Shown here: piece after piece, positions 17,569 to 27,018 of the stretch
Layout of the letters: each line of letters begins with the position of its first letter
Position numbering within the stretch: position 1 is the first letter of the stretch
Assembly: GCF_000219585.1 (NCBI RefSeq)
Contig: NC_015731.1
Location: 434,001-498,000, forward strand
Source of the DNA: Nitrosomonas sp. Is79A3
GTDB lineage: Bacteria; Pseudomonadota; Gammaproteobacteria; Burkholderiales; Nitrosomonadaceae
Length of the DNA: 64,000 bases
Reading direction: 5' to 3'
Made by a program: the position numbers and the translations under genes
Notes under the pieces: model-generated
Told to the model about the DNA's origin: nothing
The model's input: only the letters and a program-made list of their open reading frames with translations
The model's database searches: none

Positions 17569-18478
17569 GTTTTTGTTTCAGCGACTTATAACAATTTTGT
17601 AGCGAATAGAATATTACAGTGATACCGAAGCGGAGCCATACGGCGAAGGTGACTAGCCCCATCAGCGCGCGTGGATACTGATGTTGAAAAAATTTCCGGT
17701 AAAAACGCCGCATACCTTTATGCTTATGCCAAGCAACAAAAAATGGCCTGGCACGGCTGCAGGTTCCCTGAAAATGGGTAACCGGAGCATCCGGTACAAA
17801 AAAAATTTTCCAGTTTTTTTGCTTAAATCGCATGCACCAATCCAGATCTTCACAATGTAAAAAATAATTTTCATCCCAGGAACCGACATCATCGATGGCT
17901 TCACGCCGCACCAGCATCAGTGCGCCTGATATGGCTTCAACTTCAACGGGAGCTTGTGGCAATGGTTGTTTATCCAGATGAAAATCAAAAAACAACTGTG
18001 GCCAGTATTTCGCCAGATGATATAGCCCAAAGGCACGCACAAACGCCCGCCAGGGTGAAGGGATAGCGCGCCGCCCACCACCTTGCTCGGAACCATCCGG
18101 GTTAATCAGATATCCACCGACCATGCCGATATGTGGATTTGATTCCATTACCTGAACCACGCGTTGTAATGAACCGGCGCTCAAAATACAGTCGGGATTC
18201 AGGAAAAGTATATAGGGTTGAGTTGATGCAGAAAGGCCGATATTGCAACCAGCGGCAAAACCCAGGTTTTTACCGGTTGTAATTAAATTTAAGCGATTTT
18301 CATCAGAGAAACAATATCTTAATCGTTCCATGCTTAGATCTTCCGAAGCATTGTCGACAATAATGACTTCCTGTGCTTGTTCAAGCGCGGCGTGAACGCA
18401 CTGGGTTAATAGTTGACCGGCATTGTGATTTACAATCAGTATTGATACTGATTGCAGATTGTGTGTTTCTGTATCCAT
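17561..18478 (-). CDS. family 2 glycosyltransferase
   Basis: 305 residues from the ATG at 18478, which follows AAAGAG by six bases; upstream in-frame starts overlap the previous gene and lack this site. A GT-A fold is visible: SVSILIVNHNAG, VIIVDNASEDL, GKNLGFAAGCNIGL, ILFLNPDC (the DxD-like position), GGYLINPDGSEQGGGRR and ALMLVRREAIDDVGSWDENYFLHCEDLDWCMR. The C-terminal end has a hydrophobic segment (ALMGLVTFAVWLRFGITVIFY) that may sit in the membrane. It resembles rhamnosyltransferase-like enzymes that build surface polysaccharide. Confidence 0.88.
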   Translation of the reverse strand: MDTETHNLQSVSILIVNHNAGQLLTQCVHAALEQAQEVIIVDNASEDLSMERLRYCFSDENRLNLITTGKNLGFAAGCNIGLSASTQPYILFLNPDCILSAGSLQRVVQVMESNPHIGMVGGYLINPDGSEQGGGRRAIPSPWRAFVRAFGLYHLAKYWPQLFFDFHLDKQPLPQAPVEVEAISGALMLVRREAIDDVGSWDENYFLHCEDLDWCMRFKQKNWKIFFVPDAPVTHFQGTCSRARPFFVAWHKHKGMRRFYRKFFQHQYPRALMGLVTFAVWLRFGITVIFYSLQNCYKSLKQKHE

Positions 18479-18488
18479 TGGTAACTCT

Positions 18489-19412
18489 TTATAGTTTTCC
18501 TGTCCGCCGGTTAAATCCATCCTTCAGACCTTTTAGCATCATATGCAAATTGGCTATTCGATTGGGTGAAAATAACGTGAAAAAAAATAGCATGCATAGA
18601 ATACGCAGCTTGTCGGCCCGTTTCCACGCTTCAGGCATATAAGGACGTTGCCACAGCAATGCGCTATTTCTAAACATATAATAATAGCGGAAAGGCTGAT
18701 GAAAAGAGATATTTCGCCAGCGCCCCCACCAGATGCGAATGTGCTTGTCACCTAAGGAATGTTGCATGAAAGCGTCACATACTCCGTATAAAGCAAAGCC
18801 TTTAGACTGTGTCCGAAAACACCATTCTGTATCAATGTGATCAATAAAAAGTCCAACATCCATTTCGCCCACTTGTTCCAATGCGTGCATCGCAATGAGT
18901 GAACCAGAGGAAATCAGAAAATCTGCGCGTAGATAGTTGGTGTTTTTATCATTGAATATTCGCGCTAACCTAAATCGGGAAATGCGCACAAATTGTGATA
19001 GTTGTGAAGATGTGCTATCGCGGTAACGCGGCGCAACAGCGCCAACCAAGATACCCTGTTTTTCAAGATTTTGGTATGCGTTATGTAATTTGCTCAGCAT
19101 ATTTGATTCCGGGATGCTGTCTTGATCCATGAGTAGCACAAAAACAGCGTTCAAGTCACGCGCTTCTGCTATGCCAGTATTAAAGGCTTTTCCCAAACCA
19201 CTATTATGTGGCAGTTTGATCAGATTGATTCTATTGAAGCATTCCTCATCAAGACGTTGAATGATTTCCGTGACATCGCACGTCGAATCATTATCCACAA
19301 TAACAACGTATTGGACTTGTGAAAGCAACGAAGTGAGATTGTCAATCAATGTGGATTCATCGGGATTAAAAGTGACGACAATCGGTACAATGTCGGTATG
19401 CAATTTTTTCAA
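18489..19412 (-). CDS. family 2 glycosyltransferase, rhamnosyltransferase-like
   Basis: 307 residues. Motifs: VPIVVTFNPDESTLIDNL, YVVIVDNDSTCDV, HNSGLGKAFNTGI, VFVLLMDQDSIPE, SSGSLIAMHALEQVGEMDVGLFIDHIDTEWCFR and the H-x-x-G tail region AFMQHSLGD. The layout fits rhamnosyl transferases of O-antigen pathways. It ends ten bases before the next glycosyltransferase, probably in one transcript. The two are similar in layout and may be old duplicates. Confidence 0.88.
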   Translation of the reverse strand: MKKLHTDIVPIVVTFNPDESTLIDNLTSLLSQVQYVVIVDNDSTCDVTEIIQRLDEECFNRINLIKLPHNSGLGKAFNTGIAEARDLNAVFVLLMDQDSIPESNMLSKLHNAYQNLEKQGILVGAVAPRYRDSTSSQLSQFVRISRFRLARIFNDKNTNYLRADFLISSGSLIAMHALEQVGEMDVGLFIDHIDTEWCFRTQSKGFALYGVCDAFMQHSLGDKHIRIWWGRWRNISFHQPFRYYYMFRNSALLWQRPYMPEAWKRADKLRILCMLFFFTLFSPNRIANLHMMLKGLKDGFNRRTGKL

Positions 19413-20581
19413 TCAATTGACCTATAGAATAAAATTGAAATTATTGGGAGCTTACTCAAAAATTCTATGTTGTCATCGGGGATGTCAAGCAATAATTTTG
19501 CTGAGTATGTCGATATTGCTTACCCATAATGCCATTTCGAAAGCAAATTTTTTCGGACGAATAAAAAAACTGCACTCGTACAAGCAAGTTGATGATCAGG
19601 AAACTGCTATTGTCAGCGGTGTTCATATTAATTCAATTGCCATACCCATTTTTCGCCCGGAACAACAATCGTATTGCAGCGAGAGATAGTGAGGTGCTGC
19701 TCAGAATCGAACTCGAAGTTAAGCTTTCGGTTCGATCTACTCAAGGGCGTACTGATCCTTTCTTCTTGTCTCGCCGAGTGCGCTACGTCAAGAAAACGAA
19801 GCGCCCACTCTTGGCAACTAAATGGCAAGTAGAGCATAGTGATCCCCGTTGCCAATGCCCAGCACTTGATGTGGCAGCAGGACGTAATGGAGGTGGTAAT
19901 CAAACAATGGCTTCAATTTTTCTCGATCGCAAAGGTGGATGGACACATCACCACACAATTGAAGCGGTATTAGGGAACTAGTCAAGATAAAGCAGGGACA
20001 AAAAACATGACATCCTTGATTTGAACAGCGAAAAAAGAAACGATTTGAAACGTCTTGCAAAGCGCCTGATTGTATAAGAAATTCCCACCGCTTTGTTACT
20101 ATTTGGATTTGCGGGTATGTCGTACATAAACTTTTTCTCCAATTCACTTCCCTCTCGCCAATAAATGAACAACTCCCAGCAACAGTCATTAACGGATATT
20201 GTGAATTTCTGATCATTTGTCAATGTGTGTTTGACACTCGATTCGATTTCCAGTACTTTCATCTCCTATGAAAAAGAGTGTTTGTTTTTCCTAGACGCCT
20301 CTGGAATCAGTGTCACTGATAACGTGTTGAATTTGTTGTGGAGTTGGGAATTATTCGCTGCTTGCGTAGCCGATTGGATTATTGCCCCGAGCCACAGTGA
20401 TTTGTCTCTGATGGCGGCCGATCTTGGCATAGCCCAGATTATGGCAAACTGGCATTGTGTTTGCCATCTCCGTCCACTCATCACCAACTATGATCGTAAT
20501 GTCGCCAGAGCGCGTCTCTCAGCAAGCCAGCGAGGATTAAGAGATAATTAGAATAGATGATTTTATCAAATCAGAATCAAT
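19413..20581. other. 1.2 kb with no recognisable gene
   Basis: Short open frames occur on both strands (for example 20225-20551 plus and 19978-20262 minus), but none resembles a family I know and none has a good ribosome-binding site. The plus frame at 20285-20460 (FLDASGISVTDN...LFAACVADWIIAPSHSDLSLMA) has a protein-like texture and might be a relic of a sugar-transferase-type gene. The stretch lies at the left edge of the GC-rich insert and probably contains debris from its arrival. Confidence 0.4.
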
Positions 20582-23500
20582 ATGGCCATTGCAAACGAAG
20601 AAGAGCTATTGTCGTTAATAACGACCACATTTCCACCAGCCCAAAATGTTCTCGTTATCGCGCCACACCCCGACGACGAAGTGTTCGGCTGTGGCGCGAC
20701 CCTATCACTACTGCAAAGCGGCGGGAGCAGGATCACGACCATTATCGTGACCAACGGTGCTTTAGGCGGCGACAATGCCGATAGGAAACTGATCGAATTG
20801 CGCGCCGAGGAATCCCGCGCTGCCGCCAGGCTGCTGGGATTCAACACGCCGATATTCTGGGGTCTGCCGGATCGTGGCGTCAGCTATGGCGAGGTGTTGA
20901 TCGGACGACTGATTGAAACAATTCGCGATACCGATGCCGACCTGGTATTTCTCCCATCGCCCACTGACTGGCATCCCGATCATCAGGCCATTGCCTTTGC
21001 CGGCGCCGAAGCCGTTCGTCGTGTAGGCGGCCAGAGACAGGCAGCGTTCTACGAGGTGACCGACCCATTACCCTATCCCAACCTGATTCACGACATCGGA
21101 GCGACAGAAGAGAAAAAGCGTCAGGCGATGCGTTGTTTTCCTTCGCAACTGCAGGAACAACCCTACGACGCCCGTATTTCTGGAATCAACAGTTTTCGAG
21201 CAATGCACCTGGGAGCGCAGGTAAAAAGCGCCGAAGCCTTTATGGTGCTGACGGCCACTGATCTTGGCAAGCGCTTGTCCATTTTGCTCGACGGGCCGAT
21301 GGCCCACCGACGCAGCTTTGGCTTCGCCACCAGTGGCTGCGACATACCGCTGGTGAGCGTGATCATCCGCAGCATGGATCGACCAACCTTGACAGACGCA
21401 CTCGATTCTCTGGCCTTACAAACCTATTCAAATATCGAAGTGGTGCTAGTGAATGCGAAGGGCTCCGGACACCAACCAGTAGAGCCATGGTGCGGGCGCT
21501 TTCCTGTCAGGGTAGTCGATACCGGCGAACGCTTGCCGCGCAGCCGAGCGGCAAACATGGGGCTGGATGCCGCACAAGGCGAATATTTGATCTTCCTGGA
21601 TGACGATGATTGGTTCGATGCCGATCATATTCAGAAACTGGTGGCCGCGCTTAGGCAACACCCCGAGCTCAAGGTGGTTTACACGGGCGTCAGAAGTATT
21701 GATGAACGGGATAATCCACTCCCCAACACCTTTTCATTTCCATTTGATTCGATCAGGCTGCTGGCGGTGAATTTCATTCCGATTCATGCAATCCTGTTTT
21801 CCAGGACATTGCTTGAGCTTGGCTGTCGTATCGACGAATCCTTTGAAATCTACGAGGATTGGGACTTTTGGATACAGCTGTCCCGATTCTCGGACTTTTT
21901 GTTTGTTGATGGGGTAAGTGCGACTTATCGAATCAATCAACAGGCCGGATCGGGGGTGCATTTGAACGGTTCGATCACAGAAACTGCCAAGCTGGTCATC
22001 CTCAGGAAATGGCACGATGCGCTGTCTGACGATCAAGTGATCAAAATAATGCAGGCTGTGCAGCAGAGCCCGATAAAAGATGGCCAGATTTCCAATCTTC
22101 ACCGTGCCGTAGCCGAGCGCGACGGGCGGCTCGCCAGTCTTAATCACTGCGTGGCAGAGAGCAATCAGCGGCTCATGCACCTTGAGCATGAGATTTCCGA
22201 GCGAAACGGAATTGTTCAGGCTCAGGCACAGACCATCGCCGAACTGCAGAATTCATCCAGCTGGCGAGTAACCCGCCCGTTGCGTTATGTCGGTCGCCTG
22301 TGGCGCAAAGCTCAGGATGTAAAAAATGGGGCCCAGAGGTTACTTCAACGCGAGTCGTTGCCGGAACTTTCAAAAAGGCTGCTGAGGGTTTTGCGCCAGG
22401 AGGGGGTGAAGGGTGTGAAGGTGCGCATTCGTCAACAATATTACCTGGCAACACAGGTGACAAGCGCATCGCCGCCGGTACTGTCGCCGACCAAGCTGGG
22501 CTTCCAACTCGAACCAGCAGCCATCGTACGTGATCGGCAGGGACACTATGCCCTGGCGTCGAGGCCCGGGGGTTACACCTACATTGAGCCGCAACGCCCG
22601 GCGAATCTCAACAGCCGACTTGCGCGGCTGCAATCCCTGCCCTCTTTTTCAATCGTGGTACCGGTTTACAACACGCCAATCGAACTCCTCGATGCATTAC
22701 TCGCTTCCGTCCAGGCTCAGTGGTACCCGCATTGGCAATTGGTACTTGCTGACGATGCCAGTCCAGCCGAGGAAATCCGCAAAGCCTTGGCACGGATAGA
22801 TCACCCGCAAATCAAGGTGCTGTTTCTGGAAAAGAATCAGGGTATTGCGGGGGCGACCAATGTAGCGATTGAGGCTGCTAGTGGCGATTTCATCGTGTTC
22901 ATGGATCATGATGACGAACTTACCGTGGACTGTTTGTATGAACTCGCGCTGTGCATCGAGCGAGAGCAGCCAGACTTCGTCTATAGCGATGAAGACAAAA
23001 TCACCGAATTTGGCGATTATAGTGAACCTCACTTCAAACCGGACTGGTCCCCCGACACGATGATGAGCACGATGTTTACCTGCCACGTATCCTGCATACG
23101 ACGCAGTTTGCTTGATACGGTGGGCGGATTGCGCTCGCAGTACGATGGCTGCCAGGACTGGGATTTTGTTCTGCGCGTGTCCGAGCAGACCGATCGCATC
23201 AGTCATGTCCCTAAGGTGCTTTACCACTGGCGCATCATTCCGGGCTCGATTGCGTCTGACATCTCAGCAAAATCCTACATACTGGATGCATCCAAACGAG
23301 TTCGGGAAGACGCACTGGCCCGCCGTGGTCTTGTCGCGACAGTTGAGCCAATCGAACAGATCAGTGGCTATTTCCGCGTGGCCTACCAATTGCAAGGCAA
23401 CCCGCTGATCTCGATCATCATACCCACGCGCGACAATGTAAAAATTCTGCGCCGCTGCATCGACTCGATCCTGCAAACGACGGGCTATCGCCATTTTGAG

Positions 23501-24226
23501 CTGGTCATCTTGGACAACGGGTCTGTTGACCCGGCTTCTGTAGCCTACCTGCAGCAGATCAACGGGAAGGATGGCGTCAAAGTAATTCGGCACGATGCCC
23601 CATTCAACTTCTCCGAATTGAACAACATTGGCGCACGTACCTCTACTGGCGAGCTGCTGCTGTTTCTCAATGACGACACCGAAGTGCTGCAGCGGGACTG
23701 GCTGGAGCGCCTAGGCGGTTTTGCCCAGTTGGCACATGTCGGCGCGGTGGGCGCGAAACTTCTGTATCCGGGAAGAAAACAGGTTCAGCATGCAGGTGTC
23801 CTGAACCTCGAAGGTGGACCGGGGCACGCCTTTCTGATGCAGGACTGCGACGCTCCCGGCTACTGCATGCGCAACCTCCTGGAATACAACTGGCTGGCGG
23901 TGACGGGCGCCTGCCTGATGGTATCCCGGGATAAATTCGATGCCATAGGAGGATTCTGCGAGACCCTGCCGATTGCCTATAACGATATCGATTTGTGCAT
24001 GCGCCTGCACGATGCTGGTTTTTACAATGTGGTTTGCCAGGCGGTTCGCCTGACGCATCACGAGTCGGCATCGCGCGGCCTCGACAATACTGATCCCAAA
24101 AAGGCCGCCCGCCTGCGGCGCGATCTTGTCCAACTTTATGAGCGCAACCCCGGCTATTTCCAGCACGATCCCTTCCACAACCCAAACCTGCGCCCCAATG
24201 GAATCAATTTTGAGGTACCTGCTTGA
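20582..24226 (+). CDS. PIG-L deacetylase fused to three family 2 glycosyltransferase domains
   Basis: 1214 residues. Residues 1-245 are a PIG-L/LmbE-type zinc deacetylase: VLVIAPHPDDEVFGCGATL and the second metal site DWHPDHQA. Residues about 252-480 are a GT2 domain (PLVSVIIRSMDRPTL, LIFLDDDDWFD). Residues 500-560 are a predicted coiled coil, ending in the SSWRVTRPLRY linker common in such glycosyltransferases. A second GT2 is at about 688-900 (FSIVVPVYNTPIELLD, VFMDHDDELT, SDEDK) and a third at about 939-1180 (PLISIIIPTRDNVK, LLFLNDDTEVL, NDIDLCMRLHDAGF). Codon use is GC-rich compared with its neighbours, suggesting transfer. Probably builds and N-deacetylates a surface glycan. Confidence 0.9.
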   Translation: MAIANEEELLSLITTTFPPAQNVLVIAPHPDDEVFGCGATLSLLQSGGSRITTIIVTNGALGGDNADRKLIELRAEESRAAARLLGFNTPIFWGLPDRGVSYGEVLIGRLIETIRDTDADLVFLPSPTDWHPDHQAIAFAGAEAVRRVGGQRQAAFYEVTDPLPYPNLIHDIGATEEKKRQAMRCFPSQLQEQPYDARISGINSFRAMHLGAQVKSAEAFMVLTATDLGKRLSILLDGPMAHRRSFGFATSGCDIPLVSVIIRSMDRPTLTDALDSLALQTYSNIEVVLVNAKGSGHQPVEPWCGRFPVRVVDTGERLPRSRAANMGLDAAQGEYLIFLDDDDWFDADHIQKLVAALRQHPELKVVYTGVRSIDERDNPLPNTFSFPFDSIRLLAVNFIPIHAILFSRTLLELGCRIDESFEIYEDWDFWIQLSRFSDFLFVDGVSATYRINQQAGSGVHLNGSITETAKLVILRKWHDALSDDQVIKIMQAVQQSPIKDGQISNLHRAVAERDGRLASLNHCVAESNQRLMHLEHEISERNGIVQAQAQTIAELQNSSSWRVTRPLRYVGRLWRKAQDVKNGAQRLLQRESLPELSKRLLRVLRQEGVKGVKVRIRQQYYLATQVTSASPPVLSPTKLGFQLEPAAIVRDRQGHYALASRPGGYTYIEPQRPANLNSRLARLQSLPSFSIVVPVYNTPIELLDALLASVQAQWYPHWQLVLADDASPAEEIRKALARIDHPQIKVLFLEKNQGIAGATNVAIEAASGDFIVFMDHDDELTVDCLYELALCIEREQPDFVYSDEDKITEFGDYSEPHFKPDWSPDTMMSTMFTCHVSCIRRSLLDTVGGLRSQYDGCQDWDFVLRVSEQTDRISHVPKVLYHWRIIPGSIASDISAKSYILDASKRVREDALARRGLVATVEPIEQISGYFRVAYQLQGNPLISIIIPTRDNVKILRRCIDSILQTTGYRHFELVILDNGSVDPASVAYLQQINGKDGVKVIRHDAPFNFSELNNIGARTSTGELLLFLNDDTEVLQRDWLERLGGFAQLAHVGAVGAKLLYPGRKQVQHAGVLNLEGGPGHAFLMQDCDAPGYCMRNLLEYNWLAVTGACLMVSRDKFDAIGGFCETLPIAYNDIDLCMRLHDAGFYNVVCQAVRLTHHESASRGLDNTDPKKAARLRRDLVQLYERNPGYFQHDPFHNPNLRPNGINFEVPA

Positions 24227-26064
24227 TGAACGAGATGACAAATGGCCATGAACTCCAGTCGGCGGCCAAGGCGGGGCATTTTTTCTCCGGCCACGACGAG
24301 CTTCAGCGACTGATTGAGGTCGCTGCGGCAATCTCGTTCGACTTTTTCGACACGCTGTTTACCCGTCCCCTGGCAAACCCGGAGGATGCATTCGACATTC
24401 TGGCAATCCGGTTTGCCATTCCGGACTTTCGTGAGCGGCGCCTGGCGGCGCAAGCAGAGGCTTTCCGCCGCATGCACGCAGCAGGGCGCAAGGAAATCCG
24501 GTTGGAGGATATCTACACCTGCCTGGCTGAAACGGGTTTGCCCAGCGACGAATTGATGCGCGCTGAATACGCTCTTGAACTGGCGTTAGTTGAGCCGAAC
24601 CCCGAGATGTTCGCAGTGTTTCATGCCTTGCTTGCCGCGGGCAAGCCTGTGGTGATCACCTCGGACATGTACTTCTCAACAGAATTCTTTATCGAAGCGC
24701 TCCAGCCGCATGGCCTTGCACATGTGCCGCTGTTCATCTCGGCGGATTGCAATGCGACCAAGCGTGACAGCGGGGAATTGTTCAGCATCGTGGCTGCCAG
24801 GCTGGGCCTGCCGACAGGGAATATTCTCCATATCGGGGACAACCAACTGGCGGATGTGATGCGGCCACGCGAGAAGGGGTTGATGGTTTTTCACTATCGG
24901 GCCAGCTGGGATCGAGACGTAAAGAAAACCGCCTCGCTTTCCACCTCGATTGGACACGGCCTGTTGCGTACCAGTACCCGAGAGATCACGCCCGACTCCT
25001 ATACGGAACTTGGTTTTATCTACGGAGGCCCGGCCACCGTGGGCTTCCTGCAGTGGATCCGGGAACGTGCCCGGCTGGACGGCATCGACCACGTGTTGTT
25101 TCTCTCCCGCGATGGTTACGCGCTCGAGCGTGTCGCCCGGGCGCAGGCGGACAGCGGATTGCCCGATTTTTGCTATTTCCTCGGTTCACGCACTGCGTAT
25201 ACTCTGGCGGCCATTAAGGCTGAAAACTTCAGTCAGTTCCTGCCTTTCCTCTTGTCCGGTGCTGATGGCCTGGCACCTTGCGAGCTGTTGGAGAGAATTG
25301 GCGTACAACCGCCAGCTCCCAAAATTATGGCGGACCTGGGACTCGGCGACAAGGTTCGCGTGACCCCGGCCTTGCATGAAAAGATGGCCAGTTTCTTGTA
25401 TGCCTATCGCTGGGAAATCCTCAAGGTGTGTCAGCGTAATCGCCACGCCCTGTATCGCTACCTCAAGCAGGTGGGGATCACTGCGGGAAATCGGGTAGCA
25501 CTGGTCGATGTGGGCTGGAGCGGCACAACGCAGGAAGCATTCGAACTGGCTGTGCGCCCACTCATGGACCTGCAGGTTTTTGGATACTACTTCTGTCTGG
25601 CCGACACGCTGGAGCGCATCCAGCGCGAGCAGAAGCAACGGATGGCGGCCATGGTGAGTGCCGCCACAACATCAGTCGCGACCATTTCCAGCATTTATGC
25701 AAACCGTGTCACTGTGGAACTGTTTTTTTCCGCTCCGCATCATTCGGTGATTGGTCTGCAGGTCGGGCAGAACGGCGTTGAGCCCGTGCTGGATGCCGGG
25801 CGCGGCAACACCAGCGATTTGCTCCGGATAGCGCAGGAGGTTGGCCAGGGTGTAGAAGCTTTTTCCGAGCACTATTGCGCGCTGCAACAGCGCCTAGATT
25901 TTCGCGCATCGCCACTGCAAATTGCTTGGCCGCTGATCGGACTGGTCACCGAGAAGCAGGGCCACCCGCATCCGTTGTTGGCGCAGGTCAAGAACTTCGA
26001 TGCCTGGGGTAGTTCACGTAATCATGAGTTGACGTTGGCCAGCTATTTGTCGGCCTCGGCCTAG
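24226..26064 (+). CDS. HAD-superfamily protein with a large unknown C-terminal domain
   Basis: 612 residues from the ATG at 24226, coupled to the preceding stop by TGATG. Residues about 33-230 are HAD-like: motif I SFDFFDTLFTRP, motif II VVITSDMYFS, motif III lysine near NATKRDSG, and motif IV ILHIGDNQLADV. The remaining 380 residues have conserved-looking patches (YGGPATVGFLQWIRE, VLFLSRDGYALERVARAQ, VALVDVGWSGTTQEAFE). These recur in proteins of polysaccharide loci whose role I cannot name. GC-rich codon use matches the gene upstream, and both were probably acquired together. Role: perhaps hydrolysis of a phosphorylated sugar or glycan precursor. Confidence 0.8.
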   Translation: MNEMTNGHELQSAAKAGHFFSGHDELQRLIEVAAAISFDFFDTLFTRPLANPEDAFDILAIRFAIPDFRERRLAAQAEAFRRMHAAGRKEIRLEDIYTCLAETGLPSDELMRAEYALELALVEPNPEMFAVFHALLAAGKPVVITSDMYFSTEFFIEALQPHGLAHVPLFISADCNATKRDSGELFSIVAARLGLPTGNILHIGDNQLADVMRPREKGLMVFHYRASWDRDVKKTASLSTSIGHGLLRTSTREITPDSYTELGFIYGGPATVGFLQWIRERARLDGIDHVLFLSRDGYALERVARAQADSGLPDFCYFLGSRTAYTLAAIKAENFSQFLPFLLSGADGLAPCELLERIGVQPPAPKIMADLGLGDKVRVTPALHEKMASFLYAYRWEILKVCQRNRHALYRYLKQVGITAGNRVALVDVGWSGTTQEAFELAVRPLMDLQVFGYYFCLADTLERIQREQKQRMAAMVSAATTSVATISSIYANRVTVELFFSAPHHSVIGLQVGQNGVEPVLDAGRGNTSDLLRIAQEVGQGVEAFSEHYCALQQRLDFRASPLQIAWPLIGLVTEKQGHPHPLLAQVKNFDAWGSSRNHELTLASYLSASA

Positions 26065-27018
26065 TTCCGAGCACATGACGTGCGCCGAAAAGGCTGCCAT
26101 GACCGGCGGTAGTTCCCCATGCCGCTGAGCCAGTAAATCTTGGGCACAGCGGCACTCATCAAACCCGGACCACAGTCGCTGTCACTTATTCAACCGCCGC
26201 GAAATCTCGCTGTATGAAGCCACGTGGGCCTTGTAAATGCTAAATGTGTTGTCGTTTATGCCACATTTTTGGTAGACCCTCACAATGCGTCGCGCTTGGC
26301 GCGTAGTACCACCCCGCCATACCCGCCCCATGGCTTTCTGCGCCTGCGTTGTGCTGACGGCACCCATGAAAAGTTAGCCGCTGTTTCCTGCAAACGGCGG
26401 TTATTTTGCCCTTCGTGCGGTGGGCGGCGCGTGGGACAGACGGCTACTCACCTGATCGATCACGGTATTCCCAATGTGCCCGTGCTGCTCCGGGTGCTTT
26501 CATTGTCGATTCCACTGCGCTATATTCACACTATCTATCCGCATCTTCTTTTACCAGTATTGTAGGTCATTTCGCGCTACCGCATGCCTCAATTGCAATC
26601 AGTCCGGCTCCACGTTATGCAAAGAATTTCAGAAACTCATGCTTGCAAAACTTGTGGTTATGAGTCACGCCGATTCCGTGTGTCACCCAGAAGAGCTGAA
26701 AAACTCGCTTTGCAATATCCAAACCATGGGACGTAAAATTCATTACAGCCCCTCCCTCCGTTTGTTGAAAGATTCTATTATCTCCACCTTAGCACGTAGA
26801 TGCCGTCAGGTCCGCGAGGGGACTACCTCATTCTTTACCATCTACCCCTGTTCCCCGTGGAGAGGGGACCGTCCATAGAATCTCCGCTATTTGCACCTTG
26901 ATTACGGGTGTGGTTTTGTATGCCATGATATCTGTGAATCAAAAGCCGATTTTCTAACCTGAATATTTTGTGCAATCCTGCCAAAATAAGGGGGCGAACA
27001 AACTTGTGTAGTAACAAT
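26065..27018. other. 0.95 kb scar with transposase debris
   Basis: No intact gene. It contains the IS91-type fragment listed separately. The remainder, 26566-27018, has only short open frames on both strands that I do not recognise. Composition drops from GC-rich to ordinary across this stretch, so it marks the right edge of the GC-rich insert. Confidence 0.6.
26329..26565 (+). pseudogene. IS91-family transposase fragment (N-terminal zinc-binding part)
   Basis: The translation reads HGFLRLRCADGTHEKLAAV, then SCKRRLFCPSCGGRRVGQ and HLIDHGIPNVPVLLRVLSLSIPLRY. This matches the N-terminal signature of IS91/ISCR transposases, where an HGFLRxRC..H...SCKRRGFCPSC..R segment precedes HxVDxxxPxxPVRQWVLSxPxPLR. 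Only about 65 residues remain. The sequence before HGFL does not fit, and the protein ends soon after PLRY without the catalytic tyrosines. It is a dead relic of a rolling-circle transposon. Confidence 0.75.

Noticed and set aside
19978-20262. Minus-strand frame of 94 codons
   Set aside because: Ends in low-complexity Phe/Ser/Leu, has no partner gene in frame and no family resemblance.
26182-26367. Minus-strand frame beside the IS91 relic
   Set aside because: It lies antisense to the transposase fragment and shows no recognisable motif.
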